A DNA stretch of 64,000 bases from Neonectria sp. B-13. Lineage: Eukaryota; Ascomycota; Sordariomycetes; Hypocreales; Nectriaceae. The translations under genes were made by a program, and so were the position numbers. The notes under the pieces were generated by a model. That model saw only the letters and a list, made by a program, of their open reading frames with translations, made no database searches and was not told the origin of the DNA. The stretch spans positions 1,178,001 through 1,242,000 of the forward strand of contig NOKP01000005.1 of assembly GCA_002682825.1 (NCBI GenBank), given 5' to 3'. This document shows, one piece after another, positions 47,378 to 58,965 of the stretch (positions are counted from its first letter, which is position 1; the number at the start of each line of letters is the position of its first letter).

Positions 47378-48163
47378 CTTAATTAAGAATATAAATAGAA
47401 ATGCTTAAATATATAAGATTAATTATATATATAAAGTAAAACCTTTAAAAAATACTTTCTTTATAATTATAAGTTCTTAGCTTAAGTATACTTAATAATA
47501 TATTATTTATTTGAATATTTAATAAGATATTTTATAGATAATAATATAGTTATTTTATTAAGTGTCTTTAACTTTCCTCCATTTACAATAGGGATAGTAT
47601 AGCTTATAGTAGCCCTAGAAGACATTAAGGCGATATTCAGCGCCTGCTGCGGGTGTTAAGAAAATTCGAGGTTTGGTAGAATAAGTTCTCACAAGGGCTT
47701 CCGGTGTCTCTGGATCATCAAAGTACACTGATCCTTAGTGCAAAGGGACAACTCGTACTAGTTTTATACCGTCATATCCAGGCAACGCCGATCTCTACAC
47801 CAGTAGTACACTTCCCCAGATCAGGGACGTGACTCAAATAGATTCTTGCGGGGGAAAATACGGGGAATGACGCCGCCGGAGCGGAAAGGGACCAAGGTGC
47901 TAAGGTGCAACATCCGGTTCGTCGGAACCAGTACGGATCGTGTCCTAGCGCGGCATAGATCATACCCGATGAGTAATAGGTACTCTGTTACATGCAACGG
48001 AAGCTGCTTTATCTAGCCCTGGTGATCCGGACGAAAGACCAAATGCTGTACTCGAAAGTTACGACGTAACCGACATTCTGCTCCACGCTCGACTCTACTG
48101 AGCGTCGATTGGTAGTCCATCCTTCTTCCTTTTTTTCAGCCTCAGAGCTCCCCATCACCCAGA
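47378..48163. promoter_or_regulatory. AT-rich spacer and alcohol dehydrogenase promoter
   Basis: 47,380-47,580 is AT-rich and may be another small RIP relic. The rest is ordinary. ATCCGG occurs at 47,912-47,917 and 48,026-48,031, and CGGAT at 47,934-47,938, the same element that is clustered in front of the BVMO, dioxygenase, monooxygenase and hydrolase genes. Confidence 0.5.
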
Positions 48164-49276
48164 ATGGTAGCAACGAATAACATGCGTCTTTCCAAAGCTG
48201 CTGTGCTGACTCCGAACGGGTCGGGAGTCGAGATATGGGAGAGGGAGGTTCCGCCACCCGCCCGTGGAAGCATTCTTATAAAGGTTCTTAGAGCAGGTGT
48301 TTGTGGTACAGACGTATATCTTTTGAAGGGAGATCAACCGCTTCCTCAGCCGGTAGTGCTCGGCCACGAGGGTCTGGGACAAATCATCGAGCTTGGCGAA
48401 GGCGTTACCCTAGACCACGCGAGCACTCCCATCGCTGTTGGAGATGTCGTCTACTGGAACCCCATAAGACCTTGCAATTCCTGCTACGACTGTACGATAA
48501 GCGAAGATTTTACCGCTTGCATCAACGGAACGTTTTGGTCTCCTGCAAACCAACCCGAGGTCTGGGCTAGTTACACTGAGCTGGCAACCCTACTACCTAG
48601 CAACTCCTTTTATCGAGTTAATCCCAACATCCCGCTGGATTCTTTTATCGCGATGGGATGTGCGCTTCCGACGATCTTACAAGCGCTAGACCACCTTGGC
48701 GGAATACCCTTGGGTAGCACGGTCGTGATCCAAGGTGCCGGACCAGTGGGCTTGGCCGCGATCATGATGGCAAAGCTGGCCAACGCGGAGCACATCGTCT
48801 GTATCGAAGCCATCGACGCGCGTTTGCAGCGAGCTAAGGACTTCGGAGCTACTCTGTTGGTGGACATGCAAAAACCAGAGCTTTCTACTCGGGAGGCCCG
48901 TCGCAACTACATCAGCGGCGCGGTAGGCCCTCGGGGAGTTGGTCTTGTCATTGAGTGCAGTGGGAATGCAGCGGCCTTTGAAGAGGGCATTGGGCTATTA
49001 ACACGGTCTGGCAAATATCTACTGGTAGGAACATGGGCCGGAAACAGCACCGTGCCCCTGTGTCCGTTTGAGGTGGTCCAAAAAGCTCTCACCGTGGTGG
49101 GCTCTACCTTCGCATCGCCGAAGCACTACTATCGCGCTGCAAAGATAGTGGAAGCCAACTACGAGCGATTCCCGCTCGCACAATGCGTCACTCATAAATA
49201 TGGGCTGAATGACACGAATGAGGCATTGCGGGCTGTGGGGGCAGGAGAAGTCGTAAAGGCCGTCATTGTTCCTTGA
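48164..49276 (+). CDS. Zinc-dependent alcohol dehydrogenase (MDR family)
   Basis: A single exon encodes 370 residues. Catalytic zinc ligands are visible as Cys in AGVCGTD and GHEG (His, Glu). The structural zinc lobe is CNSCYDCTISEDFTAC with four Cys. The NAD(P) motif is GAGPVGLAA, followed by an acidic residue in CIEAID that favours NAD. Members oxidise alcohols or sugar alcohols in the cytosol. It sits between pyruvate decarboxylase and the aromatic cluster, tail-to-tail with the Zn2Cys6 gene. Its promoter carries three CGGAT-type elements like those in the cluster, so I infer it belongs to that regulon, perhaps oxidising an aryl secondary alcohol to the ketone used by the BVMO. Reduction of acetaldehyde from the decarboxylase is the alternative. 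Confidence 0.9.
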   Translation: MVATNNMRLSKAAVLTPNGSGVEIWEREVPPPARGSILIKVLRAGVCGTDVYLLKGDQPLPQPVVLGHEGLGQIIELGEGVTLDHASTPIAVGDVVYWNPIRPCNSCYDCTISEDFTACINGTFWSPANQPEVWASYTELATLLPSNSFYRVNPNIPLDSFIAMGCALPTILQALDHLGGIPLGSTVVIQGAGPVGLAAIMMAKLANAEHIVCIEAIDARLQRAKDFGATLLVDMQKPELSTREARRNYISGAVGPRGVGLVIECSGNAAAFEEGIGLLTRSGKYLLVGTWAGNSTVPLCPFEVVQKALTVVGSTFASPKHYYRAAKIVEANYERFPLAQCVTHKYGLNDTNEALRAVGAGEVVKAVIVP

Positions 49277-49416
49277 GCTTACATACATCGATATTTATCG
49301 GACTTGTGAGAAAGGCGTATTTGCGCCTCATACTCGATTGATACCAGTGACAGCAATGTGATGCCCAAGTGCAACAGCAGTATCCCACCTCAATTCAAAT
49401 GAGTCAGAAAACCCCG

Positions 49417-51715
49417 TCAATGATTTTCCAGAGGAGCTGGTTGTCCTGAATCGAGATGCTCTCCCAGGGAAGTATAGCAGAGATTATGGTGGCCCAAGTA
49501 TGACTCTGGTGACGTACTGTTTGTCAAGGGAAAAAGCGGAACATCCTGGTCCAGAAAGTATCCAGACAACGGGTCGACGGCATCGCTGGCAGGGCGCGGA
49601 TGTCGCGCATCCCCGAGGTTGGAATCATATTGATCATAATTCTGTGACAGACCTGCCATATGTCCCGACAGCAACCCGAATGTGGGTAGCATAGATTCTT
49701 CCTGAATCATGTTCAAATCAAACAACGGTGGTGTCATGGGTTCGACCATGGTCTCATCGGCACCTGTGCTCCAGCTGGGTCGTCGCGGTGACTCCCCGTT
49801 ATCCTCAGGACTCTCGTTGTGGCGTTGGGATCTTGAAGAAGCCCGTACTTCACCAAAGATGCTTCGAGCAATTTGATCGTTTTCCCGGAGTAAGGCGTCG
49901 TCTCTTCTTGTTACGTGGATGGCAACCGCCTCTTTCAATTGTCTGCAGATGCCGGCATATCGAGCGGACTGTATGTTTAGTTCCCCCAGATGTGTTAATA
50001 TCTTGAGGGCCCGATCTAGTGAGGGATCCACGGGCCATTTATGGCGGCCGGATGTATCTAGATAAGCCAGACCTAGACATAGTGCCGATATGAAAACACT
50101 GTTGACAACAAGAGGTTGCCGCCGTGGTGTATTCAATTCGAAAACATATTCGTAGGCGATGTCAATACCCTTGATAGCCGCGTTCACACAAGCATCAGCG
50201 TAGGCGGCGAGGCTGGCCTTGGTAGAAGCACTGGCGATCTTTTGTGGTTCTTGTTCCGAGGCGTGACGGACTTGAAAGGTCAGGAATGGTCTCGAAAGCA
50301 ATACGATGGAGTAATAATAAGCCATCGTGACGATGCTGGAGCCGTGTCTAGGGGACAGTCCGCAGCTTCTTGGGGATGCACCAGAGCCTGCGTCTGATGG
50401 CTCGAATCCGTCAACCATCAGCATTCGAGGCAGTTCTTCGGTCCACTGGCGATGTTGCCTTGCGATGCTTTTGGCCAATTCAAGACTGACGGCCTTTTTC
50501 GCATAGACTTCGATGAGTATGCGCTCAAAGACGTTGCAGATCCTGAACATGGCGGAGAAGACTTGCCCAGCAACACCGGGGCGCTCGCCATCTCGCAAGG
50601 CTTTGACTGGAGCCCAGGCAATATTAGAGACAGCCTCCGCAGTTGCAGGAGGTCTGCCCAGAGAGGCGGCGAGAAATAAATCGCAAACTCGTAGGGACTT
50701 CCAGGCACGCTCTCGAGACAAGCCTTCTTCACCGCCAAAGGCGGTATTTGTCTCGTGGAGATGGATGCCAAGTGTGTAAGCTGCCCTGGAAGCTACGCCC
50801 AGGTTTACGAACGCGGCATTGTACTGGCAAGCCGCAATCATATAGTAGGTGATCAACATAACTGCTTGGATGGTCGCCAGGTTAGGGTCGTTCATGAGGT
50901 TGAACATGGCGATTTGGCGTCCGTAGGCGAAGCACTGCTCCGCAAGCAGCTCGTCCATTTCTCCTTGTGCCCGCCCCTGGGATCCTACGGCAAGTGCCAA
51001 GTATATTATGGCAGATCCAGACTTGGACCTTTGCGAGGGCTGCTCTACCCAGTCTTGTAGTTGATCCATCAGCCAAGGTGGGTCAAACAGGTCGAGGATT
51101 CCGCTGACGGCGAGGAAGAACTGGCGTGTAAGGCTTTGAGCGGTGACTAGATCAAGAGAAGGCTCTTGGGCCGTCTCGAAACGGATCTTAGGGGTGCTTT
51201 CAAACATCGGGTTCCGAGCGGGTTCGTTGGTGAACGCACATGGCCCTACAGCAGCATGGACGGCGCTTCTCACAGTCTCGAGAAAGGAGAGGGAGGCGGA
51301 TTCGCCTACATAGACTGAAACCTGTGTCAGCGATCACGGAGTACAACAGCCTTGCCAGCAGGTCGTAAAACCCACTGAATCTACCTCTGCTGTCTTTGAG
51401 CACTTGTGACTCGTTGGAAGACGGAGATGCATTCGCAATCGGGATATCAACTTGTTTCGGTGACGGCATGGATGAGCCATGACCCAAAACAGCCGGCTCG
51501 AGTCGAGGTTCTTCGTCCAGAGGGCCGTTTGCCGAGTTTGAGTCTTCTCGTGGCTGCCGAGGATACCTTGAATAGCGGCACCCATCCTCTACTTGACGAG
51601 CTCTGCACTGGTCACAAGGCAAGACTCCATTGCACTTTGCTTTTCGTTTCTTGCAGCTTTCGCACGCGCTTACCACTCGCCGCCGGAAGCGAGGGTCGAC
51701 TTTTGCGCGAGGCAT
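49417..51715 (-). CDS. Zn2Cys6 transcription factor, likely cluster regulator
   Basis: Exons 51,376-51,715 and 49,417-51,314 with a 61-bp intron give 745 residues. ATG 51,715 opens a basic N-terminus followed by the zinc cluster with Cys 18, 21, 28, 34, 37 and 46. The fungal_trans middle homology region follows from about residue 190, including a LATIQAVMLITYYMIA segment and LGVASRAAYTLGIHLHE. The C-terminus is Ser/Pro/Asp-rich and probably activates transcription. The gene lies beside the aromatic-degradation genes, and its own upstream region has five CGGAT-type elements, three at 12-bp spacing, suggesting autoregulation. The target motif assignment is inference from motif distribution. Confidence 0.88.
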
Positions 51716-52377
51716 TGCACAAACTGGGTAGATAGATACTGGCTTCGTGGATGACGTAGAGAGTGGATCGAAGAAGAATACCTCAGAATACCGGACGGAA
51801 GCTGGACCGGATGTGCAACATGATCCGAGCACTGGCAATTGCCTTCAGGAAAATGCCATACCTACCTTGTACTTTCCGGGGTCGCTGAGATTGGGTATGA
51901 AGTGCCGAGGCAGCGGAGACTGGAGATTCCGGGGTAGTGTGTGGGGTTGGGGATTAGTGAGTGCGGGGGTGAAGAATATCAGATCGTGGAGGGGTTAGAT
52001 TCATGTTCATGTGATCTAGTCTAAGGTGCGTAGCCAACTGCCGTGTTCATCATTGCCGAGGGAGGAATTGTGGTTCTGGCCGTCGCTTTCACCCAACCGA
52101 CTGAACGGAGTTTATCAGCCGCCAGCCCATTAATCCTACTCTGCCTCAACCTTTGACCAATCACACTATAATCAATTATTGTGCCTAATGTCTCGATTGG
52201 GCATGTTACCCCTGAAAGTATGTGTAGCAAGCAGAGCGCCATCCTGGGCTGGTGCACCATCCGGTACCCCATCCGGTGTGCTATCCGGCAGGCTTTGCGT
52301 GCCCCCATTATTCTGTTATTCTGACGACTCTCCAGCAATCAACAAGGGCGTGATGGTCAAGGCTATTCCGTAATCAT
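51716..52377 (-). promoter_or_regulatory. Upstream region of cluster regulator with ATCCGG array
   Basis: Contains CCGGAT at 51,807-51,812, ATCCG at 51,823-51,827, and three ATCCGG hexamers at 52,259-52,264, 52,271-52,276 and 52,283-52,288, each exactly 12 bases after the last. It is also the 3' flank of the BVMO gene. Confidence 0.6.
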
Positions 52378-54439
52378 TTAGTGAGAGAACGGCAGCTGTC
52401 TGAACTCGGGAGTATCCTCTGGAAAAGGCTCTGCCGGTATATCGATGAGCCCCGGTTGCAAGAAATGTGCCAGTTCTCCTTGGCCGGGGTCAACCTGCGC
52501 AATCGACCAGCCGTCCCCAAGCCAGGCTAGCCGATTGCTCTCGGTGCCATTCTTGTCTCCATCATAGATATAGTCAAAATCCTCCCAGCGCGGTGACCGA
52601 AGAGCCTCCATAGCATGTAGCGCGCTGCCCGGCCAGACTCCCGTAATTCGGTCCCCCCTCTTGTACCAACTACTGCAGTCGTCGAGATACACGGTATCCT
52701 TGAAGTATTCGTCAATGATTCGTGAGAAGTCTTTCACACGAGCGGGCTTTGGCTCCATGCTCGAGATTCCTTCCTTTTGGAGCTTCCGAATACACTTGAT
52801 GATGTAGTCCCCGGTCCTCTCGATCATGGTTGTGAGGGGCCCTGTACCAATGGCGGCATTCGGGCCAAGCATCATGAAGTAGTTGGGAAACCCATCTGTG
52901 GTAAGTGACAAGTAGGTTTCTGGATAAGGCTCAAATTTCTGCTGCATGGTTTGGCCATTCCTGCCAGTCACGGGAAAGGGTGGAGGAGCAGAGGTTTGGA
53001 ACCCGGTAGCGCACACCAGAACGTCCAACTCCTTTTCTTCTCCACTCTGCAGCACAAGGCTCGTACCTGTCGCTTTCGAGATAGGTGCATTGATGAAGTC
53101 AACATTGTCTTCGGCGAGCGCATCGAGATACCCCGGGCCGGGTGTCAGCCTTCGGCAAGCTACGCTGAAATTCGGCAGCAGTGACTCAAAGATATGCGGT
53201 TTGTTGACCAGCTTCTCCCGCATGAGTTCCGTGAAGTCGTCTCGTGCAAGCTGCTGCATTGAGGAGCCCTTCATTGTAAGCGAATGAATCGAGTTCCCGT
53301 CTCTCTCAATCATAGTCCGGAAGTTTAAGTAATGTTCGGGATCTGTTGCAAACTGATTTTTCTCTTCTGGGGAGACTATGAAAGGTCAGCTTGCATTCCT
53401 TCATGTCTCTATATTGCCATTCTCTTTTCTTCATAGCGCAGTATGAAAACTTACAGTATATGCTCTCTCTGCCGAGGGTTTTCATCACCGAATCCCCAAA
53501 TGGCCTAGAGATCCATGTCTTGCTTCTGATGAAGCAGCTCAGGCGTGTACCCGAGACTCGCTGTAGGGCGGGGATAATCTGAATTGCACTGCTCCCGCCA
53601 CCAATAATTCCGATCCTTTTGTTTTTCATGTCGACGCTAAACATAACGAGTCAACAAGCTGCTCGTGTGGAATGGGCGGTTTCGCATACCTGTCGTCCCA
53701 TGCTGCGGAGTGCATAACCGGGATCTTCATGTCGCGAATTCCCGGGATATCCGGCCAGGACATCTCGTTCAAACTCCCACGCGCACTGATAACAACGTCT
53801 GCCGTATCTACCGTGGTTTCGCCCGTCCGGAGATTTTGGACTGTGACATGCCTAAATAGTGCATCAGTAATAGTCCCTAGGAGCTGTAGGTTGGTCCCGC
53901 ACCATTGTGACTTGTCCTCTTTCCACCTTGCGTCAACTACTTTATGCAAGGGCTTGATGAATCGGTCCACAGAATATCTCTGCACTACTAATTCGAGATA
54001 TTCGCGAATCTCTGCTGCTGGGGCGTAAAACTGGCTCCAGTCATGGTTCGGTGCGAATGTGTACTGATAAGAATGTGCTTTTGAACATATTAATAATGAT
54101 AACACTTGACTTGTCGATCGGTTACTCACCAGGAATATCGCAAGCGCAACCTGGGTATCGATTTTCATACCACGTTCCTCCAACTCCAGCGTTCTTCTCA
54201 TAGATCGTCAACTTAACATTTCGAAGACGCTCCGGTATCCGAATACCGCAGTAAATCCCGGAGAAGCCAGCACCGATGATGATCACACTCAGGGGACGAA
54301 AGTTCTCGATAACCCGGTGTTTGGGATCAGCCGTCGCCCCTAGTGAGTTGTTTGCAGTCACCAGACCATTTGGAATAGCGAAGGTCTCATTCTTCAGGGC
54401 AATCTCTGAGAGGGCCTCAGTTGTTGATACGGCAGCCAT
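52378..54439 (-). CDS. Baeyer-Villiger flavin monooxygenase
   Basis: Exons 54,130-54,439; 53,690-54,077; 53,455-53,636; 52,378-53,375 with introns of 52, 53 and 79 bp give 625 residues. FAD-binding GAGFSG is at residues 56-61, then the BVMO-typical GGTWYENRYPGCACDIP. A variant of the BVMO fingerprint is seen as MKIPVMHSAAWDD (usually FxGxxxHxxxW), then the NADPH Rossmann GIIGGGSSAIQ, and VCATGFQTS in the C-terminal part. It inserts one oxygen of O2 beside a ketone carbonyl using NADPH, giving an ester or lactone. Neighbouring aromatic hydroxylase, esterase-like and ring-cleavage genes suggest an aryl ketone such as 4-hydroxyacetophenone as substrate, which is inference. The promoter has five CGGAT-type elements. 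The Phe at the fingerprint start is replaced by Ile. Confidence 0.9.
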
Positions 54440-55064
54440 GCTAGTCGTTCAGAGAGCAAAGAAAACGTGACTTGGCAAAATTCGGTCAAGTTGGGCTTGA
54501 GATAGGCAAATTAGGAAGTAGAAAAAAGTAGATAAGAAGCACATGCATACTTGTATGCATTTGTGGCAGGTTCGAGGTTACCACATCGTGCATCAGCTGT
54601 CACTGAAGCCCACCCCCACTCACCGGTACAGGATAACCGGATCGAGGGCTTTCCCTAGGAGGCGGATCGTGTCCTACATCCGGAAGGCCACTTACTCACC
54701 CGGAAGGAAATTCCCTACACGCTCAGGGGGGGTTGTATCCGGTACCCCGGATGCGCCACTGGGGAGGACGCTAAGTGATACACGGAATTGAACTGGCGCC
54801 ACTTGCGTTCCCACTGTGTTGCTCTATTCTGGCGAAGAACAAATATCCTTCGTAGATGGTTTAGCCGACTAGAAATTGATTTCATGCAACTCCAATTTGG
54901 GGATAGAAGCAGCAGGTTCCTTCGCGGATGTCAATGGATCTACACAAGCGCTCTAAAAGGACATTATATGGGGTTCTCACGGAGTGTCCGGTAATAAACA
55001 TAACAGTTAAGGAGAACGACATGTTTGTAGTACTGGTTCTCTTCGTGTCACAGTTGGACTTCAA
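54440..55064 (-). promoter_or_regulatory. BVMO promoter with CGGAT elements
   Basis: Between 54,637 and 54,752 there are five CGGAT/ATCCG elements (54,637-54,642, 54,663-54,667, 54,678-54,683, 54,737-54,742, 54,747-54,752). The last two form a perfect inverted repeat, ATCCGG-TACC-CCGGAT. It also contains the 3' flank of the dioxygenase gene. No other gene is seen. Confidence 0.65.
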
Positions 55065-56166
55065 TTAATCTAGCTCTGGTACAGGCAGCCCATCAATGTA
55101 CTCCATTTGTTTCCCTTGTGCCTTCATTGCCGCTTCTGCATTCTTGTACCGCAGATCCATGGCTTCTTCTTTTGTGACCAGGACGAAGTCATACTCCATG
55201 AGTGCACATCCGAGTTGTAAACCATACTGGCGCGCCGTCTCATCATCTTGAACACGTCCCAATTCAATCACAAGAGTGTTCTTTACGCCAAAAACGGCGT
55301 CTGAGCTCTCGTAGGGGTCGTTTTTCAGATACAATGCGCTGTCCATGAAACGTCAGCAGGGTTCATCTCGATAACATTCAGCTTGCGTGCGATTCGGGTA
55401 GACTCACGTAATGAGAGGGTCGTAGACTGGATGATTGAACATGAAATGCATGTGGCTCGGACGGTAACAGTGTCGGTTGAGCCTCCCAAGGAGCTTTCCT
55501 ACCGGACCATCGCTTGGAATCGGATATGGGACAGGGACGATGGCTTTGAACCAGAAGCGACCGTCCTTGTCGCTTGTAACGACAGCGCGTCCGTCGGGTC
55601 CGTCATGATCGGCGTACTGCACATCGTAAAACCCTTTCGAGTCTGTCTCCCATACATCAATCTTGACGTTTTCAAGTGGGTTTCCCGCCGAGTCGCGAAC
55701 TGTGCAGGTAACGAGGAGTGGTTCTCCTTGAGGGTCGCTTGCAATTCCGACCCCATTTTCGACATTCTTGGCCTCGTGAGTGTGGAACGGTCCTAGAACT
55801 GTTCCTTCTGTTGAACCCTTGGGCTTGGGGTGATCGATCGCATCCACAAGTAGTGAGACTCCGAGAATGTCTGAGAGCAGAATAAATTCCTTCCATGACT
55901 GCGCGTTAGTCACCACCGAGGCTATAAAAACAAAATGATGCTGCTACTGGTTGGATACTTACCTGACGAGTAGACGTGCAGGTTTGGCCAACTTTGGTCA
56001 GAAACTCCAGTGTGGCCATCCACTCCTCTGTGCTGAGTCTCGTTTCTCGCACAAGGTCATGGAGGTGAACAACTAGTCGTTCAAGAAGGAATTTGACCCG
56101 TCTATCAGGACACTTGGAATTAATGATTTGCACATTTTCTGTGATGTTCTCTATCGTGAGGTCCAT
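55065..56166 (-). CDS. Intradiol ring-cleavage dioxygenase (hydroxyquinol/catechol 1,2-type)
   Basis: Exons 55,963-56,166; 55,408-55,898; 55,065-55,338 with introns of 64 and 69 bp give 322 residues. An N-terminal helical dimerisation domain (about residues 1-95) precedes the beta-sandwich catalytic domain with non-heme Fe(III) ligands Tyr 159 (GFYDVQY), Tyr 193 (PVPYPIPSDGP), His 217 and His 219 (YRPSHMHF). The Arg beside the His pair is present. The family cleaves catechol or hydroxyquinol between the two hydroxyl-bearing carbons to muconate or maleylacetate. Fungal proteins of this length with this N-terminus are usually hydroxyquinol 1,2-dioxygenases. It is divergent from the phenol monooxygenase that would supply its substrate, sharing a 650-base promoter with five CGGAT elements. 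Confidence 0.92.
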
Positions 56167-56813
56167 CGTTTGGCGGTTCTGATTGCGAGCACGCAAGTGA
56201 GCGGGGTAGAAAGCGAGAAATGGGGAAAAGACGTGTGTAGTCGCGGTCAGGTCGTCCGAAGGCTCGTTTTCTCTGATTTTCTTTTGACTGACAGTATACA
56301 CTTAAAGGATTAGTAGTAGCTCGTTTTCGAAGGTCTGCAGGTCCGCTGACGTTTCAGATGGCTCACGCACGCACGCTTGGTGAATTGCTTCAGTGAGCAA
56401 CGGAAGTCTCGGAATTACGGGTTCGTGTCGTCACGGATGTTATCTCTTGACGCACATGTGGGTCGGATCTAAGGCGGATCTGGGGCGGATGCGTTCCGGA
56501 TGTGTACCGTTCCGAGCAGCGTTGGGGTCATTGAACATTTCAGCTACTTCGCTATCGGCTGTAGAAACCAGCTTCCGCCAACGCTGCTGTATCCCCCAGT
56601 TGGTGATAATGATGTCGGAGGGATCATCACAGGACAGTCCCGGAAGCCACCACACAGCACTTTAATCGTCAACGCTATACTCCACGAGATCGCGTCCACG
56701 GCCCTTCACGTCCTGGACATCGGCCAGCTGTAACACATTTAACCACAATTCTTGGAGTATCTCACCGGAGTGTTGGTAAAGGCAAACCCTTCGCCACCCA
56801 TACTTCCGCAAAT
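56167..56813. promoter_or_regulatory. Divergent promoter with 11-bp phased CGGAT array
   Basis: Between the dioxygenase (minus) and monooxygenase (plus) genes. CGGAT starts at 56,464, 56,475, 56,486 and 56,497, each exactly 11 bases apart, with another at 56,434-56,438. The spacing places the elements on nearly the same face of the helix. No coding region is supported here. Confidence 0.7.
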
Positions 56814-58965
56814 ATGCCTGTCTTCCATGAAACCGCGCACAAAAACCGTGACCTCCGCATCAATCCAACAATTGAATCACCTCTACCGAGGTTGACTACG
56901 CGGCCTCTTCTTTCTTCCAATGACAATGAGGAAAAGCACGAGGTTATCGTGATAGGGGTACGTTGTGACATAAGGAGCCCGTGTCTACATCCATTGACAA
57001 GATCGTGCCTAGGCTGGCCCAGCAGGAATGATGTGCACATTGTTGCTCGCCCGATACGGACTTGGAGATTCCATCGCCTGCTATGATGCCAAACCTGGAA
57101 CGCTCAAAGCTGGCCAGGCCGATGGCCTTCAGCCTCGAACACTGGAAGTACTGAAAAGCTTGGATGTCGCAGATGAGATCCTCAACCACGGATGCCATAT
57201 GTCCGAGGTCGCTTTCTGGAACCCAAAGATGAGAACCTCCCCTCGCGATTCCCCCGCGATTGAGCGCACGTCTTTTGCACCGGATGTTGTGGTCGCGGCA
57301 AGATACAAGCACGAGGTCACCATCCATCAGGGCAGAATCGAGCGAATTCTGGAAGAGAACCTCGGGCAATATGCCCCGAGCTGCATTCGTCGGAGTTCTC
57401 GATTCCTGGATTTTCAGATCGATGAAGCGGGCGATGCCGAGTTTCCTGTCATGGTGGTGATTGAGCATGAGGATGCCGACGGCCACAAGATAAAAAACAC
57501 TGTGCGCACCAAATACCTGGTGGGTGCTGATGGTGCGCACTCCGCCGTCAGACGCTCAATGGGACTGGAACTAGTTGGCGAAACAACGGATCATATCTGG
57601 GGTGTCGTCGACTTTGTGGCAGAGACAGACTTCCCCGACGTGCGGAAGCGCTGCGCTATCCACTCCGATGCAGGTTCCGTCATGATCATTCCTCGTGAGC
57701 GCATTAACGGCGGCGAGTATTTGACTCGTCTTTATGTACAGACAGTCGAAGAACTTCCTGCTGAGGGGTCTGCTCAAGATGACCATGCTTCGCAAAAAGG
57801 TTCTAGAGAGCGGAGATCACGCATTACCATGGATTCTATACTGGAACAGGCACAGCGCGTCTTTGAGCCGTACAAAATTGCCATCAAGGAGGGCACTCAG
57901 GTCGATTGGTGGGCTGCATATCAGATTGGGCAGCGCATGACTTCCAAGTTCTCTCTCGAAGATGCCAACGGTCACGAGAGGATATTTATTGTTGGAGATG
58001 GTAAGCAAATGGGTTTTTCTTAAACAGCCTATGACAACCCACTAACATTCAGCCAGCTTGTCATACACATAGCCCTAAGGCAGGCCAAGGAATGAACGTC
58101 TCCATGATGGATTCGTACAATCTTTCCTGGAAGCTAGCTCATGAGATTCATGGTCTAAGTCCAAAAAGCGCAAGTTCAACTGTTCTCTCGACGTATGCGA
58201 AAGAGCGCTCAGATGTTGCTAAAATGCTTATCGAGTTCGATACCAAGTTTTCTTCCATGTTCTCAGGGAAAATCGATTCGGACCATGACGTTGAGGGATT
58301 GACACATGACCAATTCCTTAAGGTCTTCAGTGATGGCAGCGGCTTTACCAGCGGTTGTGGCATTGAGTACCCGTCGAGCATTATAGTTCAGCCTCCTGTC
58401 TCAGGTGAGGACTACCCAATCACCGGGAGCAATTATCTCGACGGGGTTCTGAAGCCTGGTCGACGTCTACTCGACTCCACGGTACGGCGATATGCAGATG
58501 CAAACTTACGACATTTACAAGACGGTAAGCTTTCGAATGACCGCATGTCCAATATTATCAATACTAACATGGATAGATTTCCTTTCCAATGGTCGATTTC
58601 GAGTTCTCGTTTTCACAACTTTTGACCTCGTCGAAAAAGATGGCGACTCTTCTCGAGCCATAGACCACATTTGTCATAATCTGCTACCAAGTTTTCCTTC
58701 AAGCACCATCGAGCTGGTTGTGCTGCATCCATTCTCCAAGAGAAGTTTTGAATGGGCTGATATTTCGCCGTCAGTCAAGAGGAATGCAGAGATGCGGTTT
58801 CACGGCCCGGTCGAGGAGGATTTGTATGACACGTATGGGGTCCGTCCTGATGTGGGTGCCGTTACTGTAATTCGACCGGATGGTTACGTCGGTGTTGTCT
58901 TGTCGCTTCTGGGTGTCTCTCAGGTGGATGCATACTTGGAACATTGTTTAGTCAAGGTCAAATAG
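56814..58965 (+). CDS. FAD-dependent phenol 2-monooxygenase
   Basis: Exons 56,814-56,957; 57,013-58,000; 58,057-58,524; 58,577-58,965 with introns of 55, 56 and 52 bp give 662 residues, the usual length. The FAD GxGxxG motif is completed across the first intron (VIG/AGPAGMM). LVGADGAHSAVRR (DG motif) and FIVGDACHTHSPKAGQGMN (GD motif) follow. A C-terminal thioredoxin-like domain is typical of the phenol hydroxylase family. It adds a hydroxyl group ortho to an existing phenolic hydroxyl with NADPH and O2. The second acceptor is CCAG at 58,056, chosen because it restores the GD motif. With the adjacent dioxygenase it would form a hydroxylation and ring-cleavage pair, for example hydroquinone to hydroxyquinol. 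Confidence 0.93.
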
